DNA of 64,000 nt from Eupeodes corollae (taxonomy: Eukaryota > Arthropoda > Insecta > Diptera > Syrphidae), in the NCBI RefSeq assembly GCF_945859685.1, contig NC_079149.1:135448153-135512152 (forward strand), in the 5' to 3' direction. This document shows, piece by piece, positions 11,401 through 19,849 of this stretch (positions within the stretch are counted from its first letter, which is position 1; each line of letters opens with the position of its first letter). The notes under the pieces were generated by a model. The model was not told the origin of the DNA. It was given only the letters and a program-made list of their open reading frames with translations, and did not search any database. The position numbers were made by a program, and so were the translations under genes.

Positions 11401-14400
11401 AATTTGGTCCGAAATTTAGTCACAATAGCCCGAATAGCCGCTTCTATGGAAATTATGCAAATTAAACCAAATACCACCGGTGTCCATTTTTGTAATAATT
11501 ATTCTTATCGAAAAATTTGATGTTTTATTTTTGTTTTGTTTTCAAAACTGTCAAACAGCTCGATACTCGTTCGAAAGTACAATTTAAAAAAAAAAAATAA
11601 GTTGGTATAACCGGCATCCGATTCTACTTTCATACGTAGTACGATTTGAAAGTAGAATCGGAAACGAGTTTCGAATAGAATCAAAAGTAGAATGGAGTTA
11701 CATAGCAGGTCCCCTGTGACTACTTTTAAGCTCAAACCGGTAAACTGTGTAAAAATGTGTAAAAATCAAAACAATTTGGATTTTCACTCAAGTGTACCTA
11801 TTAAGCGTCGTAAATGAGCTCTGAATGAAGGCCGACCAGATAAAGTAAGGAGCTGACCGCTGCTAATTTCAAAGCCAGCGATATCCTTCCTTTTTATTTA
11901 GTAACGAATAATAATTTAGTTATTGGCAACGGCCTAGTCACTGATAAAGCATCGGTTCCCATTGATGACCGAAATTAACAATCAGCCGTTAGCAGACGGA
12001 TGATGGACTGTCTCGAAACCTTCCGCCGCGTGCTCTTGTCATGTGTTCTTTCTGTCTGTTGTTCTTTCTTCGCTGTTCTTCTGTTTTGTTGTCAGTTTTA
12101 CTCTCATGTATGTTTCATAAATGAGAATTGTAAGTCACTAGGCTCTTTTTCTTCTCAATGGATTGTTGTGTTACCTAATTTATTTATTTTCTTATGTTTC
12201 ATAATTAATTCGGGGCACTCTGATCCAACTCTGCTGAGAGCATACTCCACATGCTTAAGCCCTATTCTGTGCTCTGCTCAAATTTAATAACAAGAAAAGT
12301 GTCTAGTTACGCAGTCTCGTAATGTTGATTAATTTTTTTTTTTTTTAATTCCTTCAACCTTCAACTAGCCACAATCGTAATCATTGAAGCCTGTAATGAA
12401 ATTACATGCAACTAGTCCGTATGCTTGCACCAGAAGGTTTTTCTTTAACCCTGAACCGGTTTCCTAGAAATTCTGTATGGTTTTTGACGGATAACACGAA
12501 ATGTGTACCAAATAAGCGTACTTGGCAAATTTTAAAATCCTTTCGATGCAAAAATTGCTCAACGGTTTAAGCATATTCTTGAACTGAAAAGTAAGCGGTG
12601 AATCTTTATGTTACCAAACCAAGTATGCATTTTTCCCCTCTTAATTGAGACCAGTTTTGTTTTCCTAACGTAACTATAGATAGTGCTAGAATTATTTAAA
12701 AAACAAGCCATTTCTCTACCATGCATTGTATTTGCATCATTTCCTAATTTCCTGTCGTTTGCGCTTTGCTTAGAAGTGTTAGAGGTCTATTTAGTTTATT
12801 TACTTTGTAATTATTATTTATTTATTTCTTTCATTCGATTAAGATAAATTGTTATTTCGAACATTCAGACCCAAATAGCACTCTCGTCCCTTTTTTTCAA
12901 GTTCATAGAAACGCTGTTTAATTATCAGCCCAAAAAATATCTCGAAGAACGGAAGCTTCTTAATGACCGACAGTATGGCTTTCGTAGCAATAGGTCCACT
13001 GGCGATCTCATGATTCATCTCACCGAACAGTGGAACAAATCTTTACACTTGATATTTCAAAAGCATTTGATAGAGTTTGGCAACATGCTCTCTTATCGAA
13101 AATGCGTGCTGTTGGTATTGATGAATCTCTTTTTCGTTGGATTAGAAATTACCTCTAGCCGTTCAATACAAGTTGTACTGGATGAAATTCTTAAAATAAT
13201 GACTCTTTCTTATATTCATAAATGATCTTATGTCTGCTTCGAAAACTAAATGCTGTCTCCGGTCGTTAAAGCGTAACACAACCCCGATGCCACTATCTAT
13301 GAGTGGCACTTGCATCCAAGAAACTAATCAACTATCAGTACTTAGCATGTGTGTCACAGATCACCTTTTATGGAGTGATCATACATTTGATATTGCCAAA
13401 AATGCTGCCAGATGCTTAGGACTTCTCCGATGGTTCAAGAAATTTGTCACCCCTTCTTATCTGGCTGTAATTTACAAAGCCTTCATCTGTCAATGCTGGA
13501 ATATAATTCGCATATCTGGGCAGGTGCCCCTAAAACAAGTTTAAGTCTCTTGGATAAAATACAAAAAAGGGCTTTAAAAATGGTAGGCAATAGAACTATA
13601 ATGGAAACATTTACATCGCTAGAACACCGCCGCCGCAATGTTTCATACCTTTCGTTGTTTTATCGATATTTTTACAAACAATGTTCTGTTGAATTAGCCA
13701 GTTGCATTCCACGACGATTCAGCCGTAATACTCGCACTTCCAGGAATTCTTTTCAGTTTACTCAATTTCGGGCGTACTGTCAAGTATAGAGATTCTTTCT
13801 TAAATCGCACATCGAGAATGTGGAATGCTTTAGCCAACTCTGTTTTTCCCTCCCATTTTCAGAACTTTAAGACCAATGTGCACCGGTATCTCCTTTTAAA
13901 TCCTTCCCTATTTTCCTAATGCTCGCACTGTGTTAAATTTAAACATATAAAGGGCCTGTATATTATAAAAAAACAATAAAGAGCTGTCAAGCAAAACTCA
14001 TATCAATGAATCTAATTGCTAAATTAAGTTAAGTTAGGTTGAAATTGTTGAAATAAGATGAGACATACTGAAGCCATTTAGCGACTGATTGTTATACCAT
14101 ATTATTCTTAAATATTTCTTTAAGCTTACTGTAACTTATAAAGAATTCTGCTAGAAAAGTAAAGAGAAGCAAGGAATCTCGTTCAATCCCCTACTTTTTT
14201 GAAGCACCCAGAGGATCAAAAGTGTCTTTTTAATTCTATAAAACTAAGTTTATTAGAGCTTTTTATATTATAAACATTTTTCCATAACTTAACCCAATTG
14301 AGGATTTATCCATTAGATCCACCGAGAAATTCAAGGACTTGCTAAGTTTCTTGAAGAAGTGAATTATGTCATTATTAAAAATCATTATCATACCCAACAT

Positions 14401-14784
14401 CGTAGACCATTGTGTTACAAAACCGGGATTGTTTTTAATTTTTCTCTTACATTTATAAATGTTCTTTCAAATATTAATTTTCATTCAATACTTCCATCAA
14501 TTTATTTCACTTCATAATTATTCATTTTCAAATCTAAGTGTCGAGAACATCATTAATGTACCTTAGATACAAATACTTAAATTTTTATATTTGTTGTATT
14601 TTTTACAGGGGAGAAGCCTTTTCGATGTGTCTATTGCAACAAGGCATTCAGCGTCAAAGATTACCTCACCAAACATATTCGCACCCATACGGGAGAGAAG
14701 CCATACGCCTGCCCTTACTGCGACAAGCGCTTCACCCAACGGAGTGCCCTCACCGTACACACGACCAAACTGCATCCTATATAA
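1593..14784 (+). CDS. C2H2 zinc-finger protein, whole gene (3 coding exons, ~402 aa)
   Basis: The coding exons are 1593-2446, 2543-2721 and 14609-14784. Joining them keeps one frame (phases 2 then 1) and gives about 402 residues. C2H2 fingers start near residues 40, 79, 260, 294, 322, 350 and 378. The last four are linked by TGEKP-type linkers, typical of sequence-specific DNA binders. Between finger 2 and finger 3 lie a CVSC/CVHC cluster (about 108-128), an acidic stretch and proline-rich runs. It is presumably a nuclear transcription regulator. I cannot name the fly orthologue. Fingers 5 and 6 are near-duplicates sharing the core VKDYL. The gene contains an 11.9-kb transposon-filled intron. 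The frame stays open for a few codons upstream of the ATG to the acceptor at 1576, so an earlier coding exon cannot be excluded. Confidence 0.85.
2543..2721 (+). CDS. zinc-finger gene, coding exon 2 (fingers 4 and 5)
   Basis: The acceptor is a long CT-rich tract ending CACAG (2538-2542). The exon completes the split codon as Asp and encodes YTPKERPYSCSYC, then finger 4, a TGEKP linker and finger 5 (CGYCGRAF, VKDYL). The main donor is ACGG|gtgagg at 2722. A second donor-like site, ACAG|gtgaga at 2638, lies inside the linker and has the same phase. Using it would drop finger 5 and still read in frame into exon 3. Confidence 0.88.
2722..3687. other. start of intron 2, nothing recognisable
   Basis: AT-rich intronic DNA with T-runs between the donor at 2722 and the first transposon remnant. 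I see no coding sequence or RNA. Confidence 0.5.
3688..5560 (-). mobile_element. 5'-truncated LINE with reverse transcriptase and RNase H
   Basis: Reading the minus strand from about 5554 there is an RT domain with RGTPQGGVLSPL and the catalytic box AYADDLVLL. An RT C-terminal part follows (about 5069-4674), then an RNase H domain with FTDDSK, an EAC helix, FTDSQAA and GHSGIVGNERADEL (about 4660-4090). The order RT then RNase H is that of I/R1/LOA-type non-LTR elements. Frameshifts or stops separate the pieces and the 5' half is missing, so it is dead. The 3' end shows a short repeated tail (TACC units; TAGG on the plus strand near 3687-3702). It lies antisense within the zinc-finger intron. 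Confidence 0.85.
5788..7065 (+). mobile_element. mariner-type transposon, near full length
   Basis: The two ends are inverted copies of about 40 bp containing ACCACACAAAGAT and CCATATTTCTTTTT (5795-5830 and 7030-7060). The left one has lost four bases. TA flanks are visible at both ends, as expected for this superfamily. The interior is a decayed transposase gene (separate entry). The element lies in intron 2 of the zinc-finger gene, in the same orientation. Confidence 0.85.
5884..6954 (+). pseudogene. mariner-type transposase pseudogene
   Basis: It begins with ATG at 5884 (MDSYTNKERAF), followed by a helix-turn-helix region. A central stretch reads ILVKDLNFHPYKL, LLMSDEAHFELSG and RYWAEDNP. 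After a break comes a C-terminal part with SPDITVPDFF, then DLEDLKARI and a stop at 6954. The three catalytic acidic positions can be located in DEAHF, QxDG and SPD contexts. Several stops and frameshifts interrupt the frame (one replaces the Gln before the second Asp), so no active enzyme is made. Confidence 0.85.
7100..8310 (-). pseudogene. decayed DDE-like transposase of an unnamed insect family
   Basis: On the minus strand a nearly continuous frame runs from about 8310 (VTVGTNSIRVCKSAM, then IGKKKLDVL, HINQFPAEESLYSR) to 7722. It continues as LYITFDLRQTMPLPKLTTSK and YNLGIHVITSD, with TWTEDV nearby (7725-7420), then FPEVGHTYLDSDKDFGRIEK and DMENHFRSLEN (about 7410-7130). I recognise this block order from multicopy unnamed proteins in insect genomes, probably transposases with an RNase-H-like core. 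The stretch expected between TWTEDV and FPEVGH, which normally holds a WSD-type catalytic motif, is missing around 7420-7440. I know no family name with certainty. Confidence 0.6.
8311..9640. other. intronic AT-rich DNA, no recognisable feature
   Basis: Short open frames only. The one at 8709-8476 on the minus strand ends in a Lys-rich tail and could be a further remnant of the neighbouring transposase, but I cannot support that. Confidence 0.4.
9645..9712 (+). mobile_element. LINE 3'-end fragment (CACTAGGCCCTAGTT tail)
   Basis: A segment containing GTAAGTCACTAGGCCC, CGGACTGTTGCGCCACC and a TTTATTTATT run resembles the 3' ends of dipteran non-LTR elements. A similar end occurs at 53804-53845, directly downstream of LINE coding sequence, which supports the reading. 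It also matches the tail of the SINE at 11925. Confidence 0.5.
10272..11714 (-). mobile_element. Harbinger-type DNA transposon remnant
   Basis: The ends are inverted repeats: GGGGCGCTACTATGTAACT at the left and, reverse-complemented, GGGGACCTGCTATGTAACTC at the right, both followed by ATTCTAC. Both ends carry subterminal TTCGAA-type motifs. On the minus strand 10822-10631 encodes SSDITIRRRQNAVP and KLSAALNSLATGG, which resemble the N-terminal region of Harbinger transposases. A second frame near 10600-10500 reads EEEKQSANAIF. The catalytic part is largely eroded. I see no convincing 3-bp target duplication. Confidence 0.65.
11925..12190 (+). mobile_element. 5S-rRNA-derived SINE (SINE3 type), copy 1
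   Basis: The head (about 11925-12046) resembles 5S rRNA: CATCGGTTCCCATTGATGACC, then GAAATTAACAATCAGC and GATGATGGACTGTCTCGAAAC. It is more diverged than the copy at 17450. A T-rich linker (TCATGTGTTCTTTCTGTCTG) follows and is shared with that copy. The 3' part (12124-12190) instead matches the LINE end at 9645-9712 (GTAAGTCACTAGG, then TTTATTTATTTT). The composition is a Pol III head plus a LINE tail, the known design of SINEs that borrow a LINE's machinery. No clear target duplication was found. Confidence 0.7.
12191..12902. other. intronic AT-rich DNA, no recognisable feature
   Basis: Non-coding sequence between the SINE and the next LINE. No coding or RNA signal is seen. Confidence 0.4.
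12903..13985 (+). mobile_element. non-LTR retrotransposon fragment (RT, 3' half)
   Basis: Frame-shifted pieces of one RT are present: NDRQYGFRSNRSTGDL (about 12960-13010), TLDISKAFDRVW (about 13045-13080), then after a deletion ITSDHLLWSDH-like sequence. Further on come LRWFKKFVTPSYLAVIYKAF, LEYNSHIWAGAP (13412-13789), and a C-terminus reading NRTSRMWNALANSVFPS with a stop near 13920. The YADD region is deleted. The pattern is that of CR1/Jockey-group elements. A poly(A)-like tail ends it near 13985. It is inactive. Confidence 0.8.
13986..14608. other. end of intron 2
   Basis: AT-rich intron leading to a good acceptor (TTTTTTACAG, ending at 14608). Nothing else is recognised. Confidence 0.5.
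14609..14784 (+). CDS. zinc-finger gene, last coding exon (fingers 6 and 7)
   Basis: Completes the split Gly codon and reads GEKPFRCVYCNKAF, VKDYL, then TGEKPYACPYCDKRF and a C-terminal ...KLHPI before TAA at 14782-14784. Finger 6 resembles finger 5 closely, as if duplicated. Third positions are G/C-rich against an AT-rich background. Confidence 0.88.
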
Positions 14785-15595
14785 TATATGAATTATATAG
14801 ACAACTTTACTCCCTCAAAAGAATCATGTTTTACCCTTCAATTATGTTTTTTCTTAATATAAAATACCTATACTACAATTAAAAACAAAACAAAAACAAA
14901 AACCTCCAAAAGACTGTCCAGTAGTTTGAGGGGGGGTAGATTCCCATTAACAAAACAACCACACACTTAAATTGCACGCAACCCAAGTGGGGGAGATCTT
15001 TGTACAGTTAAACAAAAAAAGAAATTGTGGATATCGAAACGGATGGACCTGGAGCTTGGAGTAACAAGAATGACGGTGTGGAAAATAGATCTAACATTAA
15101 TTGTGTTTTTTTTTGTAAGAATTTTAAATTATTAACTTTTTTTTGTTTTTTTTTTATAATTTTTTTTAAATTAAAAATAACTCTGTTTAATTTTTAATAT
15201 CTTCAAATACTTCTCTTTTTCTTTTTACTAAAAGTAAAAACAAAAAAACAAAAACATTTTGTGAACAAAGTCATAATTTTATATATTTAAAGAAAAACAA
15301 ATTCTAGAAAAAAAAACAATATCTAGCACAATATTATTATACATTATAACTCTTAAGTTGAAAAACAATCAAATTTAAACTAAATAAGCAAACTAATGAG
15401 ATTTTGTGAAAGCAATACTTAAAGAAAAAAAAAAAAAACAAATTAAAAATATTTAAAGAAATAAAAGAGGTATAAAAAAAAATATAATCTTTCAAAGGAT
15501 TAAAAAAAAAGACTTAAATGTGTTTTATTCATTCATATTTTCAATTCTCTTCGTCCTCTACTGAATATGCAATACAAGATAAGGTAAATAACACA
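14785..15595 (+). other. 3' UTR of zinc-finger gene and flank
   Basis: Very A/T-rich sequence with homopolymer runs follows the stop codon. An AATAAA signal at 15460-15465 is the most plausible polyadenylation signal. Other A-rich matches exist nearby, so the exact 3' end is uncertain. Confidence 0.4.
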
Positions 15596-16572
15596 ATCAT
15601 GCCTATTACTGATGTCGTCTCGATTTTTCGACGTCTCCTGTTTTCTCTGTCGTGTCGTTTTTTAAGTGGCATTCCAGAAGTTCTTGGACACGACGAATTT
15701 GTAGCAGATTTTTAAACAATGCAAAAGTATTTGCGATAGATGAAAACAAAATATTTGTTCACATTTGCAGTTGAAATTAACAAACCTCGTTGATATAATG
15801 GAGAGCAACGAGCACTTGGCTAGGGGATTTTTTTAAGGGTATCAACAAAACTGACATAAAAAGGGAATGGAATTCCATAGCTGAGCAGCTGAACAGCAAG
15901 AGTCCTACAGTAAGAGATGGGGATGGTTGGCAAAAGGTTTGAATCGCTTATTTCATTAATGTAAAAAATGTTTTAATGTTTACTTTAATTAGGTTTCTGC
16001 AGACTTAAAGTTCAGAGTGAAGAAGAAAATAATATACAATTCAAAATAAATAAAAGCAACTGGAGGAGGTCTAAACCAATTGCAAACTTTATCTCCGCTG
16101 AAAGATGCGGTAGCAAATTTGCTTAAATACAAATAGTGGTTAAACCCAAACGGAAATCCAATTCGTGTATCACAGCCCAATTTACTTCCAAATACTTTGA
16201 CGACTACATCCGGACATACATCAACACGAACTCAGGCTACAGATGCAGGTGTAGACGCAGACGCAGAAGCCTCCCTTTCCTATTTAGAAGCACTTCGCAC
16301 ATCACCTTCTTCATCATCATCACTATCGCTATTCGTGTTGTAATACATTTCTATACTTATCATTTTAATTACTTATTTATTTACCAATAATTTAATAAAA
16401 CCGCATCTGTTAAACATTGAACAATGATTTTTTATTTAGACTTTAATTTCATTTTGACAAATGCTACAAATTCGTCGCGTCGTAGAACTTATGAAATGCC
16501 ACGTAAAAAACGACACGACAGAGATAACGAGAGTCGTCGAAAAAACGAAACGACATCGGTAATAGGCATGAT
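15596..16572 (+). mobile_element. Harbinger-like element with ~120-bp TIRs
   Basis: Long inverted repeats flank it: 15596-15718, beginning ATCATGCCTATTAC, and 16450-16572, whose reverse complement begins identically. The arms stay similar for about 120 bp (shared CTGTCGTGTCGTTTTTTA and GACGAATTTGTAGCA). Between them is a remnant of a Myb/SANT-like accessory gene but no DDE transposase, so this is an internal-deletion derivative. Assignment to Harbinger rests on the accessory protein. No target duplication is clear. Confidence 0.7.
15798..16140 (+). pseudogene. Myb/SANT-like accessory protein of a Harbinger element, decayed
   Basis: It starts MESNEHLARGFF, then a T-run frameshift, then REWNSIAEQLNSKSP and RDGDGWQK. 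A GT...AG interval (about 15937-15992, ending ttaattag) separates this from SADLKFRVKKK and ATGGGLNQLQTLSPLKDAV. This is the trihelix/MADF-like arrangement of the DNA-binding helper proteins encoded beside Harbinger transposases. Loss of frame in the first exon and a stop after the Lys-rich stretch suggest a pseudogene. Confidence 0.65.
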
Positions 16573-17437
16573 GGTCTTTCTAAACCTCTTAAAATTATTT
16601 AATTTATCGCTCAGTCTTGGTCAGTTCTTAGATACTTTGAAAACTTCAGTCATTACGCCAATTCATAAAACAGGCTCAAAGCAGGATGTCTTTAACTACA
16701 GATTGATTTCAAGGCTTCAAACTATTCCAAACATTTTTGAAGCCATTGTCAAAAAAAGGATTTATGAAAATATGAGGCAAGGGATTTCAGGCAATCAACA
16801 CGGGTTTGTGAGTAAACGGTCAACTACAACTTACTTGTCTCTTTTTTCACACGTTTGAAACGAAACGAAAGCAAGTTGATGTCATATACACCGACTTTTC
16901 AAAGGCATTTGATAGGGTAGAGCATGACGTGTTATTAAAAAAACTAGACCATCTTGGTTTTCATTCTCAATTATTAAATTGGTTAGATCAATATTTAACA
17001 GATCATACGTAGAACGAATTATAACTTTTCAGGGGTTCCACAAGGAAGCCATCTCGGACCACTTTTGTTTGTTTTTTTATAAACGACCTTCCCAAATTCG
17101 TCAAATTTTCTGAAAATTTACTATTTGCTGAAGATTTGTAAATTCACAAACGTACAAACTTGATTGCAATCTTTTTGCAAGATGACCTCAATTGTATTTG
17201 TACGTGGTGTTAAGATTACTGCCTTCATCTCAATATCATCAAGTGTAAGCAAATGTGTTATAGTAGATCACGCAACCCTATTCACTTTGAATATAAGGTT
17301 AATAATACAAGCCTTGATAAGGTTTCGGTTTTTAAGGATTCAGGTGTTGTTTTCGATAGGAAGTTAACTTTTAATGATCACTACGACTAATGAGAAATTC
17401 AAAGGAATTTACTGATCCGCGTACTTTAAGAATGCTT

Positions 17438-17449
17438 TATATCTCATTG
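17438..17449. repeat. target-site duplication, left
   Basis: TATATCTCATTG, identical to 17731-17742. The 12-bp length is typical of LINE-mediated insertion and defines the limits of the SINE between the two copies. Confidence 0.85.
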
Positions 17450-17730
17450 AGGCAACGGCCTAGTCACTGATAAAGCTTCGGTTCCCATCGATCACCGAAA
17501 TCAAGCATCAGTGAGCGTGGTTAGTAGAAAGATGGGGGACCGTCTCGAAACCTACTGCGTGCTGTTGTCATGTGTTCTTTCTTTCTGTTGTTCTTTCTCT
17601 TCTGTCCTTCTGTCTTGTATTAATGTCTTGTGTTGTTATCACCTTACATAGCCTTAGTTGCTCAAGGTGCTGTGTTCTCTACTCTGCACATTTATTTGCA
17701 GAGTAGTGTGAAATGTAATGTAATGTAATG
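17450..17730 (+). mobile_element. 5S-rRNA-derived SINE (SINE3 type), copy 2, intact ends
   Basis: The head (17450 to about 17568) is clearly 5S rRNA-like: TCGGTTCCCATCGATCACCG, AAATCAAGCATCAG, GAGCGTGGTTAGTA, GATGGGGGACCG and GTGCTGTTGTC in the 5S order. The region matching the 5S internal promoter (TTAGTA to GGGGGACCG) is retained, so Pol III transcription of a source copy is plausible. A T/C-rich linker follows, then a unique tail with CTCTGCACATTTATTTGCAG and a 3' run of TGTAA units. A perfect 12-bp target duplication flanks it. It inserted into a LINE, splitting its RT frame. Confidence 0.85.
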
Positions 17731-17742
17731 TATATCTCATTG
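17731..17742. repeat. target-site duplication, right
   Basis: TATATCTCATTG, the partner of 17438-17449. Removing the SINE plus one copy rejoins the interrupted LINE reading frame. Confidence 0.85.
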
Positions 17743-18174
17743 GTGAGATCATCGTTAGAATATGCTAGTTTCATTTGGTGAACAGTATATGCAGTAAGCA
17801 TTAATAGAATAGAAGCTGTTCAGAGTAAATTCACTAGATAGGCTCTACGTAAATTGAACTGGGTAGATAATATTATGCCCTCCTATAACCAGAGGTGCTT
17901 ACTTTTAGCTTTAAAAACTTTTCAAATAAGAAGGAAACAATCTTTTATTCTTTTAGCCAGAGATGTTATATGTAACCATATAGATTGTTGTATGCTGCTT
18001 GCATTTTACCCAATGCATGTTCCTTTAATACCTTTAATAAAATCTAGACGGATAAACTGTTGCTCGGGTGATACAGAAGGCAGACACGAAAAAATGAAGA
18101 AAAAAGTACCATTGAATGTTGCACGCAAGAGCCAACGCCTTCATTTTGCTACAAATCACATACATAAGGTGGAA

Positions 18175-18440
18175 TCGAGCGTACCGTCGTCTTTTCCGAT
18201 AAAAAAATACATATATGTGGACTGACCTGATATACATATATAGTTCTTTTTCCTTGATTGAAGAAAGGAAGAAATCTATCTTGAAAAACGGCACAGCAAA
18301 GGAGGTAGTTTAATGGTTTGGGGAGCAATCACCTTTTACGGAACCGTGGAGCTGGATTTCTAAAGCTGCTTTTCCGCAGTTTTTTTGAATTATTTCGTAG
18401 ACAACGATGGACATTTGATATAGTATCCTGCATTTATTTT
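18175..18440 (+). pseudogene. Tc3/Tc1-like transposase fragment
   Basis: Across shifted frames one reads VVFSDKK, an EERKKSIL stretch, then KEVV-WFGEQS and a FYGTVELEF-like sequence. This is the central part of Tc1/Tc3-type transposases around the second catalytic Asp (VFSDE). It is short, frameshifted and without visible terminal repeats. Confidence 0.5.
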
Positions 18441-18829
18441 CAGACGTCCAATGACCAGTGGTCCATCTCTTTAATTAGTTCCAAAAGGCTATTATGTTCG
18501 AAAGTGCCATTTGTTTAAGTTTTGATTTCGTACTCATTTTTCAAAAGACAAACAAAATTAGTTTTCAATATTTTCTCTTTTAAAGATAATTTTTTTTTAA
18601 GTATCGCCTCATTTCTTATAAGATTTTTTAAATGAAATTAAGAAATCATGGTGAACTGTATGTTCCTTTAAAGTTCTTAAGGCAGGGAGGCTATTAGAAC
18701 CAAATAGGATATTAAATACTTTGCATGTCAAATAAATAAGTCCGAATTCTATTGCAGGAGTATGCAACGAGATACAAAAAATAGTGTCCATAACAGAAAA
18801 ATGCTTTTAAATGCCCCTTGGCAAAATCG

Positions 18830-19463
18830 GGATTATTATTATTATTAATATTTATTAACAAGCAATTAAAATTACAAGCTAATATAAAATTTAACAAGCC
18901 TAACTGCAGAGACTATTGGCTTATTTGCTTGAAAGTTCAAGTTACAATTTGTTTTTTTTGAGAAACTCAGTAATATTATTTATATTTGTTAAGCTGGGAT
19001 TTTTGAGGATTTCATATACGGGAATATTTTTTAATTTTTTTTTAATTATGGGCTGCGTCAACAGACAATGTACCAAAATATGTTTTAGATCAAGGTGGGT
19101 GTTGCAAGTGGAGCAGGTTGGAGGGTCGTTTTTGTTGAGGAGGTGTTGGTGGGAAGCAGTAGTGTGTCCAAGTCGAAGTCTAGTGAAATTGGTTATTTTT
19201 TGTTTCGAGCAGTTAGTAGGGTAAATCGGCGTAGATTTTAAGGGGTTTATATCCTTGTAGTGATGATGATATAGGCTCCAGTCGTGACTATTTTTTGCAG
19301 AAGATATCTTTCTGGTATGCTTGAGGAGATCGGATTTGGTGAAAATGTTGAAGGTGAGTACAGGTGCGTTTTTGGCTGAGTTCGCTGCACTGTCGGCATA
19401 TAAATCGGGATTAGGACACATAAATTCCATTAAAATCTCAAATCGTTTTTGGTTAGTGTGCAT
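18830..19463 (-). mobile_element. LINE C-terminal fragment (post-RNase H Cys/His knuckle)
   Basis: The minus-strand open frame 19463-18942 encodes ITNFTRLRLGHTTASHQHLL and DPPTCSTCNTHLDLKHILVHC-like Cys/His spacing, then an Ile/Lys-rich tail. That motif closes ORF2 of many insect non-LTR elements that carry RNase H. RT and RNase H themselves are absent, and the 3' flank contains ATT/AAT triplet repeats. Confidence 0.7.
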
Positions 19464-19849
19464 GTTTCAATTGAAAGAGTCCCTTGAATTTATTTGTATG
19501 TAATTCCTATTTTGAAAGATTTAGTTTTTATTTCCAATTTAAAAATAAGGAGTTTTTCGTTATTCATCTTCGGACATTTTCATTTTGTGTGAGGAGTACT
19601 AACCTCGGCGGAGGTTCAAGTTTCATTCGCGGTATCTTTTATCTCAGCAATGGCACTAAGTTATATACAAAATCGTAAGATCCCAAAAAATGTTGTGACC
19701 AATTAGTATAACATTATATCCGATAAAAGCTCTTTTTTTTAAATTTAAGTATTGCAAAATAATTTCTGATTTGCCTTATCTAAATACTGAATATTTTATT
19801 ACCTGTACTTAAAAATTCCAAAATTAAGGCTTTTAACAATTTTTAAAGC

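Larger units (their letters stand above)
16580..18060 (+). mobile_element. CR1/Jockey-like LINE fragment, interrupted by a SINE
   Basis: RT pieces in order: LDTLKTSVITPIHKTGSK, QGISGNQHGFVSKRSTTT (16424-16858 frame), YTDFSKAFDRVEHD-like sequence (about 16885-16925), SGVPQGSHLGPLLF (about 17030-17075) and a degraded catalytic box (FAEDL). After the SINE at 17450-17730 the frame resumes with VRSSLEYASFIW and NWVDNIMPSYNQRCLL. Multiple stops and frameshifts make it a dead copy. It appears to be the same family as the fragments at 19850 and 49943. Confidence 0.8.

Noticed and set aside
17450..17570. Functional 5S rRNA gene
   Set aside because: Too many substitutions, no terminator T-run at the expected end, a SINE linker and tail follow, and a target duplication flanks it.
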